From positions 1-13,639 of the forward strand of contig JANYFI010000439.1 in assembly GCA_025362765.1 (NCBI GenBank): a stretch of DNA of 13,639 nt. The letters are read 5' to 3'. Shown here in pieces: positions 6,558-13,639 of this stretch (within the stretch, counting starts at the first letter, position 1; every line of letters starts with the position of its first letter). Both the position numbers and the translations under genes were made by a program. The notes under the pieces are model-generated. The model made no database searches and was not told the origin of the DNA. It saw only the letters and a program-made list of their open reading frames with translations. This DNA comes from Ferruginibacter sp. (GTDB taxonomy: Bacteria > Bacteroidota > Bacteroidia > Chitinophagales > Chitinophagaceae).

Positions 6558-7655
6558 ATGAAGATTACCAAGACCGAAATTTATAAATTCAGCATTCCGA
6601 TGCATCCTTTTACCATCGCCACCGGTACGATGGATTTTGCCCAGAATATTTTCATCCGGGTACATACGGATGCAGGGTATTATGGAGTGGGTGAATGCTC
6701 CGCTTTTCCAATGATTGTGGGAGAAACTCAGGCAACCTGCTTTGAAATGGCAAAAGATTTTGCAGCCATCTGGAAAGGGAAGAACGCATTGGATATTGAG
6801 GCAAGGATGAATGAACTGCATGCTTTCACCGCTTTTAATGCTACCATAAAAAGTGCATTTGACATGGCCTTATATGACCTTGCCGCAAAGCAGGCAGCCA
6901 TGCCCCTATATCAATTTTTAGGCGGAGGCAAAAAAGAAATGGAAACAGATTTTACCATCGGCATTGGCACACCAGCTGGTATGGCGGCAACAGCATTGGA
7001 TTATAAAAAACAGGGTGTACGGATCATAAAAATAAAACTGGGTAAAAAAGGAGCAGAAGATATTGAACGGATAAAACAGATTCGCTCAGCCATTGGAGAT
7101 GATTTGTTATTACGCATAGATGCCAACCAGGGATGGAGTTTTGAAACTGCCGTGATGGTACTACAGGCAATCGGCCAATACAATATTCAGTTTTGCGAGC
7201 AACCCATGCGACATTGGGATGACGACAAATTACCGGCGCTGAGAAAATTATCTCCTATAAAAATAATGGCGGATGAAAGTGTATTCAACCATCATGATGC
7301 CGAACGGTTGATCAGGGCCGGAGCCTGTGATTATGTAAATATTAAATTTGCAAAATCAAGCGGTATACTGGAAGCAAAAAAAATCAATGCAGTGTGCGAA
7401 CAACACCAGGTTCCCTGCATGATGGGTGGCATGCTCGAAAGCAGGATCGGATTAACAGCCTTTGCCCATTTTGCGCTGGCTCATGACAATATCATATTTT
7501 ATGACATGGATACCTTTATGCTCGGGCATAAACTTGATCCGGTAAAAGGTGGACTCCAATACCATGGCTTCATTCCTGCTATTCCAGATACGCCGGGTAT
7601 TGGCGCAGATGCTGACGATGACTATTTAAGTGGACTTGAAAAAATTATTATTTAA
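6558..7655 (+). CDS. Enolase-superfamily dipeptide epimerase (L-Ala-D/L-Glu epimerase-like)
   Basis: This 365-residue enzyme has an N-terminal capping domain (about 1-125) and a TIM barrel. Catalytic bases are Lys160 in the KIK motif (158-160) and Lys263 (NIKFAK). The Mg2+ ligands are Asp188 (DANQGW), Glu214 (CEQP) and Asp239 (ADES). The DMD motif (316-318) is the dipeptide-epimerase mark that holds the substrate's alpha-ammonium group, so muconate cycloisomerase or o-succinylbenzoate synthase activity is unlikely. Such enzymes invert a residue in dipeptides, classically L-Ala-D-Glu from murein; other members act on D-Ala-D-Ala or hydrophobic dipeptides, and specificity cannot be fixed here. 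ATG at 6558 gives the normal N-terminus. It is a single plus-strand gene, divergent from a DMT permease and convergent with an M20 hydrolase. Confidence 0.88.
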   Translation: MKITKTEIYKFSIPMHPFTIATGTMDFAQNIFIRVHTDAGYYGVGECSAFPMIVGETQATCFEMAKDFAAIWKGKNALDIEARMNELHAFTAFNATIKSAFDMALYDLAAKQAAMPLYQFLGGGKKEMETDFTIGIGTPAGMAATALDYKKQGVRIIKIKLGKKGAEDIERIKQIRSAIGDDLLLRIDANQGWSFETAVMVLQAIGQYNIQFCEQPMRHWDDDKLPALRKLSPIKIMADESVFNHHDAERLIRAGACDYVNIKFAKSSGILEAKKINAVCEQHQVPCMMGGMLESRIGLTAFAHFALAHDNIIFYDMDTFMLGHKLDPVKGGLQYHGFIPAIPDTPGIGADADDDYLSGLEKIII

Positions 7656-7669
7656 TAAAACGTTTTCTT

Positions 7670-7695
7670 AAAAAAAAGAAATCAGACAACTGATT
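7670..7695 (-). terminator. Rho-independent terminator of the SDR-lyase-M20 operon
   Basis: On the minus strand a 6-bp stem AATCAG/CTGATT with a TTGT loop is followed by TC and then eight T residues (7677-7670), starting 54 nt past the M20 stop codon. The stem is short and AT-rich, but the T-tract is strong. The rest of the convergent 93-bp spacer has an AAAACGTTTT palindrome (7657-7666) just after the epimerase stop and no clear terminator for the plus strand. Confidence 0.5.
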
Positions 7696-7748
7696 AAATT
7701 GAAAGTACACAACTGTATTCTTTAAGGAGAAAGGCATAAAATAAAAAT

Positions 7749-8933
7749 TTAATTCCTCAAGCGCTTCACGGCAATATATGCCATCAATCCTGTACTGATG
7801 GCCAGCGCATTTTCATCAATATTAAATGTGGCAGTATGTAAAGAAGAAGTAATTCCTTTTGCTTTATTACCTGCACCCAACATATAAAAACAGGAGTCGG
7901 CCAATTGTGAATAGTATGCAAAGTCTTCTGATGCCATCCAGATATCGAGGTCAATCATATTTTCTTTACCAAGATACTCCTGTGCATATTCATATACCTG
8001 GCCGGTAAGTTTTTCTTCGTTTATTAAAAATGGATACCCCGGTACAATGTCAACAACACAACTGCCACCCATGCTTTCAGCAATGCCTGCTGCCATTTTC
8101 TTCATCTGCTCCAATGCTTTGCTGCGCCAGCTTTCATTTAATGTACGAAATGTGCCTTCCATATAAACTTTATCCGGAATTACATTGGTAGATCCATCGG
8201 CCAGTAATTTACCAAAGGATAAAACGCTGGCTGTTGTTGGGTTGGCCATCCGGCTTACTACCTGCTGCAATGCAATAATAATGTGAGATGCTATTAATAC
8301 CGGATCAATATTTTCATGCGGCTGAGCGCCATGCCCGCCTTTGCCCTGCACCGTAATATATAAATCATCTTTGGATGCCATGTACTTTCCTTTACGCATA
8401 CCAACTTTTCCGGTTTCCATTGTGGGCATCACATGTTGCCCAATTACTGCTACAGGTTTGGGATTTTCTAAAACACCTTCTTTAATCATCAGGCTGGCGC
8501 CACCGGGTAATACTTCTTCACCTGGTTGAAATATCAATTTTACCGTGCCGCCAAATTTGCTTTTTAAAGATTGTAAAATCATGGCGGTTCCCAATAAAGA
8601 AGCCGTGTGTGCATCATGTCCACAGGCATGCATTACCCCGGTATTGGCAGAGGCGTATTCCACCTGATTTTGTTCAGTAATGGGCAACGCATCCATATCT
8701 GCACGCAGGGCTATTATTTCTGTAGATGGCTGATCCCCGGTTATTATTGCCACAATACCAGTTGTTGCCATTGGCTGAAAAGCAATCCCCATTTCATTGA
8801 GCCTTGCTTTTATAAATTCCGATGTTTTAAATTCTTTAAATGATAATTCGGGATTACTATGCAACTGTCTTCTGTTGGCTACTGTGCCTTCAAATATATC
8901 ATGTGCTAATTTTTTAATTTCGGCTTGCAGCAT
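7749..8933 (-). CDS. M20D-family amidohydrolase (N-acyl amino acid / hippurate hydrolase-like)
   Basis: This 394-residue cytoplasmic di-metal amidase has the family layout: catalytic domain, inserted dimerisation domain (about 185-300), catalytic domain. Visible motifs are ALRADMDALP at 75-84, the metal-binding HACGHDAHT at 102-110 (Cys104, His106), QPGEE at 136-140 with catalytic and ligand glutamates, GQHV with His167, HGAQPHE at 201-207 from the inserted domain, ASEDFAYYS at 334-342, and SLHT with His366. Family members remove acyl groups from amino acids, such as hippurate, N-acetyl-diaminopimelate and indoleacetyl conjugates. There is no signal peptide. The start is ATG at 8933, 42 nt after the lyase stop codon, so it is the last gene of an SDR-lyase-M20 operon, ending at a terminator. 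The partner genes suggest an N-acylated amino acid or amino-sugar-acid substrate, but this is inference. Confidence 0.87.
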   Translation of the reverse strand: MLQAEIKKLAHDIFEGTVANRRQLHSNPELSFKEFKTSEFIKARLNEMGIAFQPMATTGIVAIITGDQPSTEIIALRADMDALPITEQNQVEYASANTGVMHACGHDAHTASLLGTAMILQSLKSKFGGTVKLIFQPGEEVLPGGASLMIKEGVLENPKPVAVIGQHVMPTMETGKVGMRKGKYMASKDDLYITVQGKGGHGAQPHENIDPVLIASHIIIALQQVVSRMANPTTASVLSFGKLLADGSTNVIPDKVYMEGTFRTLNESWRSKALEQMKKMAAGIAESMGGSCVVDIVPGYPFLINEEKLTGQVYEYAQEYLGKENMIDLDIWMASEDFAYYSQLADSCFYMLGAGNKAKGITSSLHTATFNIDENALAISTGLMAYIAVKRLRN

Positions 8934-8975
8934 AACTGGTTTACATTTTTATTAGTGATTCAATACCGCAACTTC

Positions 8976-10034
8976 CTACATTGATTGCTGTATAAAATTG
9001 TTAACAAACGCATCATCTGTAAATGGTACATACATTTTATATATCCTGTCAATATCTTCGGCCTGCCCCGGTGATAGTTTTTCTTCCTTGCTTAAACACC
9101 AGGTGCCGTCCCTCAATCCCTGCCGCCGCAACACTTCATGTATCCCCGCAATGCAACCTTTAAAAGAATTAGCCGCATCAAAAATTACCGCATTCATATC
9201 TGTAACCGCAATGCCTTTTGCTAATAATTTTTCAGCGCCTGCGTAATCATTGGCAATACAATTTTTAACTTCATTCAAAAGTTGTACGGCTCCGGTAGTC
9301 CATACTGCCCAATGCCCGAGCAGGCCGCCAACAAATCTTTTTTCTATCAGTTGGTTGTCAATTGTAAAACGATAAGGCGTTAATAAATCGGCCACAATAT
9401 TATCATCGTTGCCGGTGTACAATGCGATTTCGTCTCGGCGAAAAGAATCGCACACAGCCCTTACCACATCCAGAGTTTGATACCTGTTGAATGCCGCTAC
9501 TTTTATTCCCTCTACATTGGGAATTTCAGCAAATGCCCGCCAAAAATCATAACTCAATATTCGGCCGCCCACCGCAGGCTGAAGGTAAAAACCAAATACA
9601 GGAATTATTTTTGAAACCGCTTCAATGCGTTTAATTAATTCAGCTTCTGAATATGTTGATAAGCCGCCCATGCTTACCAGGCCGAGATGATAGCCATATT
9701 TCACTGCCAGTTCAGCTTCCTTAATAGCTTGTTCAGCAGGGCCGCAAATACCGGCAACTTTTATAAATGGATGGGTTAATGCTGCCTTGTCAATTTCTTC
9801 GGCAGCCATTCTCAATACGGGTTCCAGCAGGTTTATTTCAGGCTTTCTTATTTCAAACTGTGTGGTATGCACACCTACTGCCACTCCCCCTGCACCGCTT
9901 GCCATGTAATACTTTGTCAGCAATCGTTGCTTATTTTCATCTATCGACATATCCTGGTTTAATGCCAGTGGATGGGCTGGTATCACGGTACCCTGATGCA
10001 AAAATTCCTTTATATTGCTATCTAATTTACGCAT
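8976..10034 (-). CDS. DHDPS/NAL-family Schiff-base lyase of unknown substrate
   Basis: This 352-residue TIM-barrel protein of the dihydrodipicolinate synthase / N-acetylneuraminate lyase superfamily forms or breaks a C-C bond using a 2-oxo acid, often pyruvate, bound to a lysine. The Schiff-base Lys is Lys178 (VEGIKVAAFN) and the catalytic Tyr is Tyr150 (FGFYLQPAVGG). The usual GTTGE carboxylate-binding loop is replaced by GVHTTQFE (54-61), keeping the two Thr but not the standard sequence. It is about 50 residues longer than typical DapA (near 290-300), with an extended C-terminus. Its position between an SDR (9 nt upstream) and an amidase (42 nt downstream), opposite a GntP permease and a glycerate kinase, argues for catabolic cleavage of an acidic sugar derivative rather than lysine synthesis. 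The start is ATG at 10034. Confidence 0.83.
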   Translation of the reverse strand: MRKLDSNIKEFLHQGTVIPAHPLALNQDMSIDENKQRLLTKYYMASGAGGVAVGVHTTQFEIRKPEINLLEPVLRMAAEEIDKAALTHPFIKVAGICGPAEQAIKEAELAVKYGYHLGLVSMGGLSTYSEAELIKRIEAVSKIIPVFGFYLQPAVGGRILSYDFWRAFAEIPNVEGIKVAAFNRYQTLDVVRAVCDSFRRDEIALYTGNDDNIVADLLTPYRFTIDNQLIEKRFVGGLLGHWAVWTTGAVQLLNEVKNCIANDYAGAEKLLAKGIAVTDMNAVIFDAANSFKGCIAGIHEVLRRQGLRDGTWCLSKEEKLSPGQAEDIDRIYKMYVPFTDDAFVNNFIQQSM

Positions 10035-10043
10035 GGTATTGGT

Positions 10044-11060
10044 TTAATACTTCCCTGTTCTTTCCTGAAAATGTGTTTCTTTATTGATTGTTTTTCCGCC
10101 CTCATTTATCCAGCCTGCCAACAATTCCATCATTTGTTTGGGTGACACTTTTGGATAACCAAACAGATGGGTAGACTCCGCTGCATTGCTTAGCAATGCA
10201 GCGGGTTGCTCTTCATTTATAAATACGGGGGCTGTATTAAACAGGTTGCCAAATTGTTCAGCAATCCATCGAACGGATAAAATTTCTGGTCCGGTTACAT
10301 TTAAAATTTTTGATGGAACACTACAATGAAGCAGTGAACGAATGGCTATTTCATTGGCATCGCCCTGCCAGATAACATTTACATTGCCCATCTTTAAATC
10401 AATAGGCTTACCGGCTTTCACAGATTTTGCTATTTCCAGCAACACGCCATAGGTTACATCGTTTGCATAATTTAAGCGGTAAATTAAAATGGGCGTATTG
10501 TACTTTGAAGCGCTGTATTGAAAAATGCGTTCTCTTCCCAAACAGGATTGTGCATATTCTCCCAAGGGTTCAGGCGGCGTTGTTTCTGATGCACCACCCA
10601 ATACAACAGGCGTTAAGGGATAGACATTCCCTGTTGAAAAAACTACGATGCCGGAGTTTTTATATTTCTCCGCCACACGGCCAGGTAAATAACTGTTCAT
10701 GGCCCAGGTAAAAGATTCTTTGCCTGTAGTACCAAACTTAGTACCGGCGAGATAGAGTACATTTTTTACGTCCGGTAATTGTTGTAGTTGATCATCTTCC
10801 AATAAATCGGCGCTGTATGTTTCAATACCATACTCATTTAATTCCTGCTGCAAACCTTCTTCAGAAAACCGGGATACCGCAATTACTTTTTTATTTATAC
10901 CTGCCTTGTCAATGGCCTGCTTAGCAAGTTTTGCCAGCGCCGGCCCCATTTTTCCACCTGCACCAAGGATAATAATATCGCCATCCAATTTTGCAATGTC
11001 ATTAACCAACGCATTGGAAGGTGCTAATAATTTTTTGTAAAGAGCCGCTGTTGTATTCAT
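10044..11060 (-). CDS. Extended SDR, NAD(P)-dependent epimerase/dehydratase-like, catalytic Lys replaced
   Basis: This 338-residue Rossmann-fold protein carries the dinucleotide-binding ILGAGGKMG at 31-39, an NVLYLAG strand at 100-106 and STGNVY at 142-147 at the Ser/Thr catalytic position. The catalytic Tyr is Tyr169, but the expected YxxxK reads YAQSC (169-173), with Cys at the Lys position. The flanking LGRER segment aligns with the usual LxGER, so register is secure; a YSASK at 182-186 is 13 residues too late. NAD(P) binding is likely; activity may be altered, or the protein may be a structural partner. It is the first gene of its operon, 9 nt before the lyase, with ATG at 11060. Dehydrogenase, epimerase or dehydratase activity on a sugar acid are all possible. 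Confidence 0.8.
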   Translation of the reverse strand: MNTTAALYKKLLAPSNALVNDIAKLDGDIIILGAGGKMGPALAKLAKQAIDKAGINKKVIAVSRFSEEGLQQELNEYGIETYSADLLEDDQLQQLPDVKNVLYLAGTKFGTTGKESFTWAMNSYLPGRVAEKYKNSGIVVFSTGNVYPLTPVVLGGASETTPPEPLGEYAQSCLGRERIFQYSASKYNTPILIYRLNYANDVTYGVLLEIAKSVKAGKPIDLKMGNVNVIWQGDANEIAIRSLLHCSVPSKILNVTGPEILSVRWIAEQFGNLFNTAPVFINEEQPAALLSNAAESTHLFGYPKVSPKQMMELLAGWINEGGKTINKETHFQERTGKY

Positions 11061-11163
11061 TGTTTAAGGTGGTTGATTTTAACTGAAAGTTATAAGGCCA
11101 GGCAATTTTAATTTACTATTCCTTTCATTTTATAAAATATAAAAGTATTTAAATTGTATTTAA

Positions 11164-11174
11164 TTTCAAAATTA
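11164..11174 (-). promoter_or_regulatory. Candidate -7 box for the SDR-lyase-M20 operon
   Basis: Minus-strand TAATTTTGAAA contains TAATTTTG, a match to the Bacteroidota -7 consensus TAnnTTTG, about 100 nt before the SDR start codon. No convincing -33 TTG is present, so the assignment rests on the box and its position alone. Confidence 0.3.
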
Positions 11175-11196
11175 CTTTTATTTCCTTACTAATTTG

Positions 11197-11207
11197 TATT
11201 TTTGAAA
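11197..11207 (+). promoter_or_regulatory. Candidate -7 box for the gntP-like/glycerate kinase operon
   Basis: TATTTTTGAAA contains TATTTTTG, a match to TAnnTTTG, 179 nt before the permease ATG. The identical 11-mer stands 170 nt before the dipeptide epimerase. No clear -33 element was found. A leader of about 165 nt would include the palindrome at 11318-11329. Confidence 0.35.
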
Positions 11208-11317
11208 GTAATATTGTTTGAACTTGGAAAAAGCAATTTCCCTTTCGCTAAAAACAGCATGAATTAAAGATACCAGTTTCTTTTATTGCAGAAGAAATAG
11301 CTTCCTTATTTTTAGAA

Positions 11318-11329
11318 CAACAATTGTTG
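11318..11329. promoter_or_regulatory. 12-bp perfect palindrome before the gntP-like gene
   Basis: CAACAATTGTTG is a perfect palindrome ending 46 nt before the permease start codon. It overlaps a second, shorter inverted repeat (ATTGTT at 11323-11328, AACAAT at 11334-11339). Its position suits a repressor site, or a leader hairpin if transcribed; no regulator gene is nearby to pair with it. Confidence 0.35.
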
Positions 11330-11375
11330 CAAAAACAATCTTGAGTTTTATAATCACTTGCCATAATTTAAGTTG

Positions 11376-12710
11376 ATGACGATATCTTTTACACAAGAAA
11401 TGATTGCTTTATTTACAGGGATACTGGTGATCATTTTGCTCACTGCAAAATACCATGTCCACGCTTTTTTTGCGTTGATCATCGCCTGCTTTGTAACCGG
11501 CCTTGGCGTACAGTTGCCTCCCACCAATCTTGTAGGTATCATTAAAGACGGGTTTGGAAATATTATGAAATCGCTGGGGCTTATCATTGTGCTGGGCACT
11601 ACGCTGGGAGTATTGCTGGAGCATACCGGCAGCACAAGAGTAATGGCAAACTACATCCTTAAAAAAGTGGGCGATAAAAATGCCGCATTTGCCCTTAGCC
11701 TTACCGGTTTTATTGTAGGGCTGCCAGTTTTTTGCGATTCAGGTTTTATTGTACTCAGTGGTTTAAACAAGTCGCTGGCAAAAAAAACGGGCATATCCAT
11801 TGTAATAACAAGTGTTTCACTGGCAACAGGTTTATACGCTGTTCACTGTTTAATACCACCGCACCCCGGTGCGGCGGCTGCAGCAGGAACTATTGGCGCT
11901 GATTATGGAAAATTAATTTTATACGGCATCATCATCGCTATACCTGCCATGCTTGTTGGCCATTGGTGGGCAGCATTTGCAGGCAAAAAAATAACAGGCA
12001 TTGAAGAAGATGAAGCCCATGAAACTGTTACAGATACCGCATCACAACCTTCGGCATTGAAAGCATTTATGCCGGTGATCATTCCAATTATTTTAATTGC
12101 AGTCCGGTCTTTTTTAATGACAGGTAATCCATCAAATAATAGTTGGATAAAAATCATCCTTATATTGGGTGATCCCGTTATAGCCTTGTCTGCCGGCGTA
12201 CTGCTGGCATTCGCAACAACAGCTACCTGGAAGAAAAAAACAGTCAGCCATTTATTGCAGGAGTCTGCTGAAAAAGCCGGTGGCATATTAGTAATCATCG
12301 GTGCCGGCGGAGCGTTTGGAGCAGTGTTGGCAGCCACCAATATGGGTAATCATTTTGGTGAAGTGCTTCCGCTTAACAGCCTGGGTATCCTGTTTCCTTT
12401 TTTGGTAGCCTTTCTGCTAAAAACAGCGCAGGGGTCTTCCACCGTTGCCATCATTACCGCAGCATTTATTGTGCTGCCTTTGTTGCCGCAATTAGGGATT
12501 GATACTGACAATGGTAAATTGCTTGCTGTATTATCAATGGGCGCCGGTTCTATGATGATTTCCCATGCCAATGATGCTTACTTTTGGGTGATCACAAAAT
12601 TTTCGGGACTGGATATAAAAACTACTTTGAAAGTGTATTCCGTTGCCACCGCTTTGATGGGACTTACTACTTTATTGATGGTGTATATTTTATCAATCAT
12701 TTTATTGTAA
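11376..12710 (+). CDS. GntP-family gluconate/organic acid:H+ symporter
   Basis: This 444-residue inner-membrane permease, with about 12-14 hydrophobic segments, belongs to the GntP family of proton symporters for gluconate, other aldonates, fructuronate or glycerate-like hydroxy acids. Signature stretches are GLPVFCDSGFIVL at 115-127, LIPPHPGAAAAA at 159-170, GAGGAFGAVL at 309-318 and KTAQGSSTVA at 349-358. A charged cytoplasmic loop lies at about 203-230. Length is normal. ATG at 11376 is preferred; an in-frame TTG just before it would add a single residue. A glycerate kinase gene starts 6 nt after its stop codon, so the imported acid is probably D-glycerate or an acid degraded to it. It diverges from the SDR-lyase-M20 operon. 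Confidence 0.88.
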   Translation: MTISFTQEMIALFTGILVIILLTAKYHVHAFFALIIACFVTGLGVQLPPTNLVGIIKDGFGNIMKSLGLIIVLGTTLGVLLEHTGSTRVMANYILKKVGDKNAAFALSLTGFIVGLPVFCDSGFIVLSGLNKSLAKKTGISIVITSVSLATGLYAVHCLIPPHPGAAAAAGTIGADYGKLILYGIIIAIPAMLVGHWWAAFAGKKITGIEEDEAHETVTDTASQPSALKAFMPVIIPIILIAVRSFLMTGNPSNNSWIKIILILGDPVIALSAGVLLAFATTATWKKKTVSHLLQESAEKAGGILVIIGAGGAFGAVLAATNMGNHFGEVLPLNSLGILFPFLVAFLLKTAQGSSTVAIITAAFIVLPLLPQLGIDTDNGKLLAVLSMGAGSMMISHANDAYFWVITKFSGLDIKTTLKVYSVATALMGLTTLLMVYILSIILL

Positions 12711-12716
12711 ATTTTT

Positions 12717-13639
12717 ATGCGGATACTCATTGCGCCAAATGCATTTAAAAACAGCCTGGATGCAATTAAAGTTGCTGAAGCCATTAGCAAAGGTTTACAA
12801 GAGAGCAGGCTTTGCTGTACCACAACGTGCTTCCCTGTGGGTGATGGCGGTGATGGAACGGCTGCTTTATTAATGCAACACTTAAAAGGAAAAATGCTGC
12901 AGGCAACAGTACACAATCCATTGGGAAGAAAAATAAACGCCTCCATCGGTTTAACAGATAATGATACAACTGCCGTGATAGAATTGGCCGATGCATCCGG
13001 GTTAAGATTATTGAACCCTGGTGAGTATGCGCCATTACATACCAATACGTATGGCACCGGCGAGTTGATACAGCTGGCGCTCGACAAAGGGGTTAACAAA
13101 ATAATTATCGGCATTGGCGGCAGTGCGACAGTAGATGCTGGTACTGGAATAATGCAGGCGCTGGGTATAAAATTTTATGATGGCAATGAAAATGAACTAC
13201 AGAATTTGCCAGCCGCTTTAATCAACCTCAGCAGCATAGATACAACCCGAATGGACAGCCGGTTATTACAAACCGAAATAGTGGTGCTTTGTGATGTAGA
13301 AAATACATTGCTGGGTATTGACGGTGCCGCTGCTGTTTTTGGGCCGCAGAAAGGAGCGTCTGAAAATGATGTAACCAAAATGGAGGACGCCCTTACACAG
13401 CTTCGCAATATCGTGTTAGCCGGAACCGGCAAAGATATGGCGCTCGTAAAACATGGAGGTGCCGCAGGTGGTGTAGCAGCAGGGATGCAAACATTTTTAC
13501 AGGCCAGGCTGGTAAATGGTATCGACCATTTTTTGCACCTCACCGGCTTTGATGCGGCACTGGAAAATGCAGACCTTGTAATTACCGGCGAAGGCAGTAT
13601 TGACAGCCAGACCTTGCAGGGCAAAGCGCCTTTTGGTGT
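12717..13639 (+). CDS. garK: Glycerate kinase (type I, GarK/GlxK family), C-terminus outside window
   Basis: This kinase phosphorylates D-glycerate, normally to 2-phosphoglycerate, feeding glycolysis. The 307 visible residues begin with ILIAPNAFKNSL (3-14, the family's APDSFKGSL region). They include PVGDGGDGT at 40-48 (usual DGGEGT), the central IGGSATVDAGTG at 133-144, GAAAVFGPQKGAS at 203-215, KHGGAAGGVAAG at 245-256 and ITGEGSIDSQTL at 289-300. The Asp-to-Asn and Glu-to-Asp changes are conservative. Roughly 70 residues of a usual 375-380 are missing beyond the window edge; the visible frame is intact. ATG at 12717 starts 6 nt after the GntP-like stop codon, so the two are co-transcribed. 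In glucarate and glycolate routes this enzyme removes the glycerate made from tartronate semialdehyde, which suggests what the lyase opposite may produce. Confidence 0.92.
   Translation, partial: MRILIAPNAFKNSLDAIKVAEAISKGLQESRLCCTTTCFPVGDGGDGTAALLMQHLKGKMLQATVHNPLGRKINASIGLTDNDTTAVIELADASGLRLLNPGEYAPLHTNTYGTGELIQLALDKGVNKIIIGIGGSATVDAGTGIMQALGIKFYDGNENELQNLPAALINLSSIDTTRMDSRLLQTEIVVLCDVENTLLGIDGAAAVFGPQKGASENDVTKMEDALTQLRNIVLAGTGKDMALVKHGGAAGGVAAGMQTFLQARLVNGIDHFLHLTGFDAALENADLVITGEGSIDSQTLQGKAPFG

Larger units (their letters stand above)
11061..11375. promoter_or_regulatory. Divergent 315-bp spacer between SDR operon and gntP-like operon
   Basis: This AT-rich stretch holds no supportable gene. 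It contains two divergent promoter-like boxes sharing TAnTTTTGAAA, one on each strand (11174-11164 minus, 11197-11207 plus). Each adjoins an arm of the 8-bp inverted repeat ATTACTTT (11171-11178) / AAAGTAAT (11205-11212). A 12-bp palindrome lies at 11318-11329. The remaining sequence shows no further structure that I can support. Confidence 0.45.

Noticed and set aside
7724..7735. Strong Shine-Dalgarno-like AAGGAG on the plus strand
   Set aside because: No start codon with an open frame follows; the sequence runs into the stop end of the convergent M20 gene. It is probably chance, as the other genes here lack such sites.
11903..12340. 145-residue open frame on the minus strand
   Set aside because: It lies wholly inside the GntP-like gene on the opposite strand, with no domain features.
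12578..13114. 178-residue open frame on the minus strand
   Set aside because: It lies antisense to the end of the GntP-like gene and the start of the glycerate kinase gene, both with strong family motifs. Its composition (Ser, Pro, Ala and Cys rich) is typical of a shadow frame.
13175..13624. 149-residue open frame on the minus strand
   Set aside because: It is antisense to glycerate kinase motifs and shows no recognisable domain.

Overview
This AT-rich window carries twelve genes, two of them cut by the window edges, packed in short same-strand runs. The organism is probably a Bacteroidota, and Chitinophagales/Chitinophagaceae would fit. The signs are AT-rich spacers, an almost complete lack of Shine-Dalgarno sequences before starts, promoter-like boxes of the TAnnTTTG type, a lipoprotein signal on a metabolic enzyme, and protein families common in that phylum. 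The genus cannot be told from the sequence. There are no rRNA or tRNA genes, CRISPR arrays, insertion sequences or phage genes, and no transcription factor gene is visible.

Left part, minus strand (1-5196). In transcription order this holds an AgaS-type sugar-phosphate isomerase/deaminase, a PfkB sugar kinase, a class II aldolase of the tagatose-bisphosphate (KbaY/GatY) type and a predicted lipoprotein amidohydrolase, then, after a terminator-like hairpin, a divergent NRAMP-family transporter whose C-terminus lies outside the window. AgaS, PfkB and aldolase together make the lower tagatose-6-phosphate route: galactosamine-6-P (or a related ketose/aldose phosphate) to tagatose-6-P, to tagatose-1,6-bisphosphate, to DHAP plus glyceraldehyde-3-P.

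Middle (5416-7655). An EamA/DMT-family permease (minus strand) and an enolase-superfamily dipeptide epimerase (plus strand) diverge from a 278-bp spacer that contains a clear stem-loop.

Right part (7749-13639). A minus-strand operon (atypical extended SDR, then a DHDPS/NAL-family lyase, then an M20D amidohydrolase) diverges from a plus-strand operon (GntP-family acid permease, then glycerate kinase). The 315-bp spacer between them holds divergent promoter-like boxes and a palindrome. A plausible reading is uptake of a sugar acid or hydroxy acid by GntP, oxidation and retro-aldol cleavage by the SDR and lyase, and recovery of a C3 acid as phosphoglycerate. This is inferred from family membership and arrangement only.

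The observations most worth following are the NRAMP homologue that has lost both metal-binding motifs, the SDR whose catalytic Lys position is Cys, and the ordered operator-like structure before agaS. I see no wholly new defence or mobile system here.
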